A stretch of 38,739 bases of DNA from Verrucomicrobiia bacterium (GTDB taxonomy: Bacteria; Verrucomicrobiota; Verrucomicrobiia; Limisphaerales; UBA8199): positions 1 to 38,739 of the forward strand of contig DASYZB010000022.1 in the NCBI GenBank assembly GCA_035946615.1. The letters are read 5' to 3'. This document shows, piece by piece, positions 34,443 to 38,739 of the stretch. The notes beneath the pieces were generated by a model, which had not been told where the DNA came from, ran no database searches, and saw only the letters and a list, made by a program, of their open reading frames with translations. Every line of letters starts with the position of its first letter. The stretch's first letter is position 1. A program made the position numbers and the translations under genes.

Positions 34443-35116
34443 AGTGATTGACCCTTGCGTTTCTTGCGGATTTCCGCCAGCAAAAACCGAATCAAACGCC
34501 GCAAACGCGCCTCGACATCCACGGTTTCCAAAATGGTCTGCCGCTCAGCCGCCCCGTGCAGCACCGCGCACGAGACCAAGTCAGCCGCCTGTTCCGGGTC
34601 GCTCAGCGAATCGAGATAATTGAGAATCTCCTTGGGCGAAAAGGCGGGTGGGGCCGATGGAGGCTCGGCTTGGCCGGGAGACATGACCGGAAAAGGAAAG
34701 GGTAATCCCAACTGGATTCGCTCTTCGAGCAACTCACGGACCTTCGCAACCAGGGCATCGACTTTGACGTTATCACAGGGTGGCGAATGCAGCGGACGGA
34801 TGCGTTGAACTCGATACGGTTTGTAACGGACGGTTTCCTCGAGGCCAACCCGGGCCAGCCCTTGCAGAATCAAATGCGAGGTCCCATCCCGATGACCTAC
34901 CGAGACCCGGATGAGCCCCAGCCCGGCAACCGCGGACGGGGCTTCTCGCGCACTGCCGGGCCGCTGCATGGCAACCGAAAACATCCGGTTGGAATGCAGC
35001 GCGTCGGCCAGCATCTGCCGGTAACGCGGTTCAAAAATATAGAGCGGGAGCAACGCCTGCGGAAAGAGCGTGGCGTTGGGCAGTGTCATTACCGGTATTT
35101 CCCGCGGTATCTTCAT
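34439..35116 (-). CDS. Lon N-terminal (substrate-binding) domain protein
   Basis: 225 residues matching the LonN domain only: IPVMTLPNATLFPQALLPLY, IFEPRYRQMLADAL, then a beta barrel with GLGLIRVSVGHRDGTSHLIL and GLARVGLEETVRYKPYRVQR. The C-terminal half is helical (LNYLDSLSDPEQAADLVSCA). There is no ATPase or peptidase part, so it is a stand-alone recognition domain. Such proteins may present substrates to proteases, but the role is unproven. It is upstream of and overlaps DUF1844. A 115-bp gap separates it from the divergent ABC ATPase. Confidence 0.9.
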   Translation of the reverse strand: MKIPREIPVMTLPNATLFPQALLPLYIFEPRYRQMLADALHSNRMFSVAMQRPGSAREAPSAVAGLGLIRVSVGHRDGTSHLILQGLARVGLEETVRYKPYRVQRIRPLHSPPCDNVKVDALVAKVRELLEERIQLGLPFPFPVMSPGQAEPPSAPPAFSPKEILNYLDSLSDPEQAADLVSCAVLHGAAERQTILETVDVEARLRRLIRFLLAEIRKKRKGQSL

Positions 35117-35231
35117 GGGGACAATGTAGGACCGGCCAGCCTTTTGGCAAGGACCCCATCAGACGGCCGGCGCACTACCTTGGCTTGCGATTAATCTGGA
35201 TTTCTTTTTTACCTGCCGAACAATCAAGCCA

Positions 35232-36371
35232 GTGGCAAGGGTGATTATCGACCATCTGACCAAGGTCTTCGAGCGGCCAGGGCGCGAACCCGTCCAGGCC
35301 CTGAGCGATTTGAATCTTTCTATCGCGGATGGGGAATTGCTCGTACTGACAGGCCCCTCGGGTTGCGGCAAGACAACCACCCTGCGGCTCCTGGCCGGCC
35401 TGGAAGAGCCGACCTCGGGCCTGATTTCGATTGACGAACGAAAAGTCAATGGCCTTTCCGCCAGGCAGCGCGATGTGGCTATGGTTTTTCAGGCTCCGGC
35501 GCTTTATCCACACATGAGCGTGCAAGAAAACCTGGCGTTTGGATTGAGGTTGCGCCGGCACAAAACTCAAGACATCCAGCGCCGGGTGCGAGAAGCGGCT
35601 GAACTGCTTGACCTGGCCGATTGCCTCGAGCGCGACCCCGCATCGCTTTCGGGTGGGCAACGCCAGCGCGTGGCTCTTGGCCGCGCCCTGGTGCGCGCCC
35701 CCAAGGTGTTGCTGCTGGATGAGCCCCTCTCAAACCTCGATGCGCACATGCGGGCGCAATTACGCCTCGAGATTTCACGCCTCCATGCCCGGTTGCGCGT
35801 CACGGTCATCTATGTAACGCACGACCAAACCGAGGCGATGGCGCTGGGCGACCGGCTGGCAGTGCTGCACCAGGGGCTGCTTCAGCAATTGGACACCCCA
35901 ATCGCGGTATATCGAAAACCGGTTAATTTGTTTGTGGCCCGCTTTTTGGGCCTGCCGCCGATGAATCTGCTGCATGGACACGTCGTAAGGACCGCTCATG
36001 CCCTGTGGTTCAAACCAGACTCAATCAGCAGCGCGGCTGGACTCCAGGTTCTGAGGCTCCGGCTGGGTGGAGAACCGCCGACGATACTGGAGTTTCCTGA
36101 GACCAAACCCCTTGTGCTGGGCGTCCGCCCCGAGGATGTAGCCATCGGCGCAAGCATCCCTCAGAAAGGTTTGGCGGATGCGACAGTGGCGACAGTGGAG
36201 GCGGTCGAGGTCACGGGCCCGGACGCGTTTGTTCGACTGCAACTGGACGGCATCTGTTTGACGGCCCGCGTGCTGGCCGGCCAGCATCACGAGCCGGGAG
36301 AGAAGATACCCATAGCGCTGGCTGCGCAGAGGGCGCACTTTTTTGACCCGGTGACCGGCGTAAGGATTTGA
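35232..36371 (+). CDS. ABC transporter ATP-binding protein, MalK/UgpC type
   Basis: 379 residues from GTG 35232. Walker A GPSGCGKTTTLRLL, Q-loop VFQAPALYPHMSV, signature LSGGQRQRVALGRALV, Walker B VLLLDEPLSNLD, His loop THDQTEA. The C-terminal ~120 residues form TOBE-type beta domains (LGVRPEDVAIGASIPQKG, then EAVEVTGPDAFVRLQLDG), as in MalK and UgpC of carbohydrate importers. No permease or binding-protein gene lies beside it, so it probably energises an importer encoded elsewhere. One ATPase often serves several sugar systems. Substrate unknown. Confidence 0.93.
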   Translation: MARVIIDHLTKVFERPGREPVQALSDLNLSIADGELLVLTGPSGCGKTTTLRLLAGLEEPTSGLISIDERKVNGLSARQRDVAMVFQAPALYPHMSVQENLAFGLRLRRHKTQDIQRRVREAAELLDLADCLERDPASLSGGQRQRVALGRALVRAPKVLLLDEPLSNLDAHMRAQLRLEISRLHARLRVTVIYVTHDQTEAMALGDRLAVLHQGLLQQLDTPIAVYRKPVNLFVARFLGLPPMNLLHGHVVRTAHALWFKPDSISSAAGLQVLRLRLGGEPPTILEFPETKPLVLGVRPEDVAIGASIPQKGLADATVATVEAVEVTGPDAFVRLQLDGICLTARVLAGQHHEPGEKIPIALAAQRAHFFDPVTGVRI

Positions 36372-36482
36372 GAAAGGCAAAATCCTTCAAAGCGCGGGAC
36401 ACGAGCGAACGCCCTTGGGACGCGACATACGGAAGGGGCTTGTCAGGGGCTTATGCTCTTCCCCGCCCGGGTTGCATTCCGG

Positions 36483-36695
36483 CTATCGTTCCGCCCAGGG
36501 CAAGTGGACCGCATGGGTTTCCGCACGACTGTGGGCCAGTTGCGCGACTAATTCTACATCCCTCAGATGATACCGGGATTCGGCCTTAACTGCCGCCATC
36601 AGCGTCGGAAAGTCATCAGCCTTTTCCGAGCTTCGCGTCCACTTCCCTGCCCTAAAAAACTCCCCTGATTCCCTGTTGCGAATCAGATGTTTCAT
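36483..36695 (-). CDS. Small protein of unknown function (70 aa)
   Basis: Starts at ATG 36695 (a TTG at 36701 is also possible) and reads MKHLIRNRESGEFFRAGKWT, then an Asp/Phe segment (SEKADDFPTLMAAVKAESRY) and LRDVELVAQLAH. The order basic start, short beta hairpin, helix, DVELV strand looks like a folded protein and I consider it coding. I recognise no named family. A triple ATTCAC motif lies 58 bp upstream on the divergent side. Confidence 0.55.
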   Translation of the reverse strand: MKHLIRNRESGEFFRAGKWTRSSEKADDFPTLMAAVKAESRYHLRDVELVAQLAHSRAETHAVHLPWAER

Positions 36696-36752
36696 TTCCA
36701 AAGCCGTTAGCGTGAAAACTGGCAGAAGTCAATGTCCTTTTTAAGAAAACTT

Positions 36753-36779
36753 ATTCACCAGGATTCACATGTTATTCAC
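36753..36779. promoter_or_regulatory. Three phased ATTCAC repeats
   Basis: ATTCAC occurs at 36753-36758, 36763-36768 and 36774-36779, spaced 10 and 11 bp, so on one face of the helix. Two of them share TTATTCACC. They lie between the divergent small genes at 36695 and 36836, the position of an operator. No regulator is obvious. Confidence 0.4.
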
Positions 36780-36835
36780 CGGAAATAAAATCCTGAAACA
36801 AATCACGGCGCTCCGGAGTAGTAACAGGAGTGAAT

Positions 36836-37048
36836 ATGAAACCGACTTTACTCAGGGCAAAATTGAATCCGGCATTTAAGAGATTTCAGATTTTGCCGGA
36901 TTTGGGCCAAAGGCGCGGTAGCAACGAATTGGTCCGGTGTTTGGGCGTCGTACCCGCTGCGATGCCGCAAATCGAGCGTCTCAGCGGCCCCGGCGCTACC
37001 CGGGGGTCCTGGCGCGGCTCTTCTTGCGCCATGGCAAATCCGGTGTAA
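36836..37048 (+). CDS. Hypothetical small protein (doubtful)
   Basis: 70 codons from ATG 36836 with AGGAG at 36826-36830, a perfect Shine-Dalgarno at good spacing. Product starts MKPTLLRAKLNPAFKRFQIL and is basic. No domain, helix or similarity is recognised, and the Pro/Arg/Gly-rich second half looks like chance. The strong ribosome site is the only argument for it, and the start of the next small gene is 10 bp downstream. Confidence 0.3.
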   Translation: MKPTLLRAKLNPAFKRFQILPDLGQRRGSNELVRCLGVVPAAMPQIERLSGPGATRGSWRGSSCAMANPV

Positions 37049-37057
37049 GCTCGGGCG

Positions 37058-37222
37058 ATGAAATTCATTTTGGCTATTGCGGCTTACCTGCTGATCGCTC
37101 TCGTGTTGGGCTGGGGCATTTTGCTGATGGTCAAAGGAGACCCCTGGCTGCTCATAGCCGGCTTCCTTGTTTACGTGGTGGCGTTTGGAAAATTGGGATG
37201 CCTTCCTGGGAAATCCCACTAA
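37058..37222 (+). CDS. Small two-helix membrane protein (54 aa)
   Basis: From ATG 37058: MKFILAIAAYLLIALVLGWG, then ILLMVKGDPW, LLIAGFLVYVVAFG and KLGCLPGKSH. Two hydrophobic helices joined by a short KGDP turn make a hairpin membrane protein. The composition is clearly that of a real gene, although shorter than most prediction cut-offs. The Shine-Dalgarno is weak. It may be translated after the upstream doubtful ORF. A repeat copy begins 2 bp past its stop codon. Confidence 0.6.
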   Translation: MKFILAIAAYLLIALVLGWGILLMVKGDPWLLIAGFLVYVVAFGKLGCLPGKSH

Positions 37223-37223
37223 G

Positions 37224-37308
37224 GCCTGATTTAAAAATACAATTGCCGCCATTCTCCTCGTGCTGGAGTATTGGGGTTTCCCACCCACTCCATCACTCCA
37301 ATACTCCA
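37224..37308. repeat. Dispersed element copy A with 11-bp hairpin
   Basis: Starts with GCCTGATTTAAAAATACAAT, matching the start of copy B at 37585. It contains a perfect hairpin TGGAGTATTGG (37264-37274) / CCAATACTCCA (37298-37308). It lies just after the 54-aa gene and before the end of the DUF883-like gene. Confidence 0.5.
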
Positions 37309-37349
37309 TCTCACGCAGGGTTCCATCGAGAGAGAGCCGGCGCAGCCCA

Positions 37350-37526
37350 TCAGTCGCGATTGGCCAGCAGCCACCCGAGGACGCAGCCTAGGATCGCCGC
37401 TGCCGCAAGGGTGCTCCAGGTGTTATCGCGCACGTATTGGTCGGTAACTTGCCCCATGTTTTTGGCCGTTTCGCCCGCGCGCCTCTGCCAGTCCTGAAAT
37501 TTGTCAGTCACTGTTTGTGTATTCAT
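37350..37526 (-). CDS. DUF883/ElaB-YqjD-like small membrane protein (58 aa)
   Basis: Chosen start ATG 37526 with AAGGA directly upstream; a longer frame to 37553 is less likely. The product reads MNTQTVTDKFQDWQRRAGET, then MGQVTDQYVRDNTWSTLAAA and AAILGCVLGWLLANRD. An amphipathic helix followed by one C-terminal transmembrane helix and the DQYVRDN..WSTLAAAA pattern match ElaB/YqjD/DUF883 proteins, which sit at the inner membrane and may bind ribosomes in stationary phase. It is bracketed by two related repeat elements (37224 and 37579). Confidence 0.7.
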   Translation of the reverse strand: MNTQTVTDKFQDWQRRAGETAKNMGQVTDQYVRDNTWSTLAAAAILGCVLGWLLANRD

Positions 37527-37578
37527 TTCCTTAAGATAAACCGGGTTCGGCAAAATCCCAACTGGGGCAGAAACCTCC

Positions 37579-37691
37579 TTTAGAGCCTATTTAAAAATGC
37601 ATTTGCCGTTACTCGTGCTCGTGCTCCTCCTCGAAAGGCCTGAACGATCGAGGAGGAGAAGGAGCTGACTATTTTCAAGAGGCGCTCTTAG
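37579..37691. repeat. Dispersed element copy B with imperfect terminal inverted repeats
   Basis: The outer ends, TTTAGAGCCTATTTAAAAAT (37579-37598) and the reverse complement of 37671-37691, are imperfectly alike. The inside has a perfect 11-bp hairpin CTCCTCCTCGA (37624-37634) / TCGAGGAGGAG (37648-37658). Its start resembles copy A. It lies in front of dtd. Confidence 0.5.
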
Positions 37692-37731
37692 GCCGTTGCG
37701 CCCCTTGGGCCCCTATGATTACCCTCCCCCA

Positions 37732-38184
37732 ATGCGCGCAATCATCCAGAGAGTTGCGGAGGCAAACGTCGTGATTGCCGGCGCGGTTACCGCCGCCATT
37801 CAACAAGGATTACTCGTGCTGTTAGCGGTCGAACCGGCGGACTCCACTGAGGACATCGAGTGGGTAAGCGGTAAAATTGTCCGGCTCCGAATTTTCGACG
37901 ATGAAAAGGGTGTGATGAATCGTTCGGTTCAGGACGTCAACGGAGCCCTTCTGGTCGTGAGCCAGTTTACCCTCTTCGCAAGCACACGAAAAGGCAACCG
38001 GCCCTCCTACAGCCGCTCTGCCGGCCCGGAGATCGCGCTGCCGCTGTATGAAAAGTTTGTCGGCCAGCTCGCATTGGATTTCGGCAAGCCGGTTCAAACG
38101 GGCCAGTTCGGCGCCCAAATGCGGGTTGGTCTGGTCAACGACGGGCCCGTGACCATTCTAATCGATTCGAAGTTGCGGGAATAG
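37732..38184 (+). CDS. dtd: D-aminoacyl-tRNA deacylase
   Basis: 150 residues from ATG 37732 (a frame to 37696 is open but not family-like). N-terminal MRAIIQRVAEANVVIAG is the Dtd start. SQFTLFASTRKGNRPSYSRS contains the Gln and Thr of the active site, and NDGPVTILIDS holds the cross-subunit Gly-cis-Pro motif. It removes D-amino acids, and glycine from tRNA-Ala, protecting translation. It is convergent with the thioredoxin-like gene (9-bp gap). Confidence 0.96.
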   Translation: MRAIIQRVAEANVVIAGAVTAAIQQGLLVLLAVEPADSTEDIEWVSGKIVRLRIFDDEKGVMNRSVQDVNGALLVVSQFTLFASTRKGNRPSYSRSAGPEIALPLYEKFVGQLALDFGKPVQTGQFGAQMRVGLVNDGPVTILIDSKLRE

Positions 38185-38193
38185 CGCTGCAAG

Positions 38194-38661
38194 TTACATC
38201 GGCCGGATGGACCGCTCGACAAAGCGTTGGATTTCGGCGGCTGGCCGCGCTCCTTCCGTTCGCCCTCGCTCGGTCCCGCCGCTGAAAACCAACAGGCTCG
38301 GCAGCGCGTGGATATTGAAGCGCTGGGCCAGCAACGGCAAACCTTCTGTGTTCATCTTTGCCACAACGAATTTGCCGCCGCTCCGGGAGGCCACTCGCGA
38401 GACCTCGGGCGCCATCATCTTGCACGGCCCGCACCAATCAGCCCAAAAATCCACCAGCACCGGCAACGGCGAACTCTCCAACAGCGACTCAAATGCCGCC
38501 TCGTCGTCAATGTCTATAGGCGAGTCCAACCCGGGCAATTCAGTCTTGCAACGCCCGCAACGGGTGGCGCTTCCCAAATGTCCAAAAGAAACCCGGTTCA
38601 TTTGTCCGCATGTGGGACAAGTCTTAATCACCCCATGGCCATCCAGTCGTGTCGCATTCAT
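38194..38661 (-). CDS. trxC: Thioredoxin-2-like protein with N-terminal zinc ribbon
   Basis: 155 residues from ATG 38661, preceded by GAAAGG. Cys pairs at 15/18 (CPTC) and 35/38 (CGRC) form a zinc ribbon as in E. coli Trx2. The thioredoxin domain follows with FWADWCGPCKMMAPE (active CGPC at 77-80) and the cis-Pro in HALPSLLVF. It reduces cytoplasmic disulfides and resists oxidative stress. It may feed electrons to DsbD. Confidence 0.9.
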   Translation of the reverse strand: MNATRLDGHGVIKTCPTCGQMNRVSFGHLGSATRCGRCKTELPGLDSPIDIDDEAAFESLLESSPLPVLVDFWADWCGPCKMMAPEVSRVASRSGGKFVVAKMNTEGLPLLAQRFNIHALPSLLVFSGGTERGRTEGARPAAEIQRFVERSIRPM

Positions 38662-38697
38662 GCCTTTCAATATTAAGCCTGCCCGCCCGATTGGCAA

Positions 38698-38739
38698 ATG
38701 GCCGGTCTTCTTTATTCGATGCCCGACTTTGAAAAACTC
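38698..38739 (+). CDS. Possible start of a gene cut by the right edge
   Basis: An ATG at 38698 (second ATG 38719) opens a frame MAGLLYSMPDFEKL that continues past the end. It is divergent from the thioredoxin gene. Fourteen codons are too few to assign anything. Confidence 0.25.
   Translation, partial: MAGLLYSMPDFEKL

Noticed and set aside
36753-36779. ATTCAC repeats as replication-origin iterons
   Set aside because: Only three short copies, with no DnaA boxes, AT-rich unwinding block or replication gene nearby.

Overview
The window is 38.7 kb of a moderately high-GC bacterial chromosome. It has no rRNA, tRNA, CRISPR array, transposase or phage structural gene that I can see. The gene content suggests a free-living member of the Verrucomicrobiota (Pedosphaera/Limisphaerales-like). 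The reasons are the pseudopilin with a FTLIELLVVIAIIGILAALLLP-type N-terminus and an FADAH-type C-terminus, PIG-V-type mannosyltransferases next to it, an unusually long signal peptidase I, a secreted xylose-isomerase-like TIM barrel, and intergenic palindromic and purine/pyrimidine-rich repeats. This is inference; there is no rRNA to confirm it.

Layout. (1) 1-7966, all on the minus strand, is an accessory-looking envelope region. It holds a membrane glycosyltransferase, a locus of five genes (2610-6325) with a MauE/DoxX-like redox membrane protein, two tiny Cys-rich exported proteins and two large membrane-anchored proteins of unknown function, a PIG-V-like mannosyltransferase, a deletion-collapsed copy of that gene's 3' end, a pseudopilin, and the start of a second PIG-V-like gene at the left edge. 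(2) 8109-18115 holds regulators and envelope enzymes: a LuxR protein with a degenerate receiver, a PocR-AraC regulator, a FixL-like PAS histidine kinase, DsbD, cardiolipin synthase, a SirB1 transglutaminase-like protein, a CheY-like regulator and an MFS transporter. (3) 18200-20180 holds a secreted sugar isomerase-like protein and a GH19/endolysin-like protein with a sharp internal base-composition break. (4) 20251-30564, all minus strand, runs lepA, lepB, nucleoside hydrolase, rbsK, pncB, ispD, then after a 216-bp gap a two-barrel U32 protein. The hydrolase-kinase-phosphoribosyltransferase part reads as a nucleoside/nicotinate salvage module. (5) 30843-38739 holds hemL, an ECF sigma factor with a partner membrane protein, a DUF1844 plus Lon-N pair, an orphan MalK-type ATPase, several small proteins among repeats, dtd and a thioredoxin-2-like protein.

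The best candidate for an undescribed system is the 2610-6325 locus: a thiol-redox membrane protein encoded with two Cys-rich secreted peptides and two membrane-anchored ectodomain proteins. Other points worth following are the haem-ligand pattern of the PAS kinase, the chimaeric GH19-like gene, the 82-bp cruciform before dsbD, and the dispersed repeat families.
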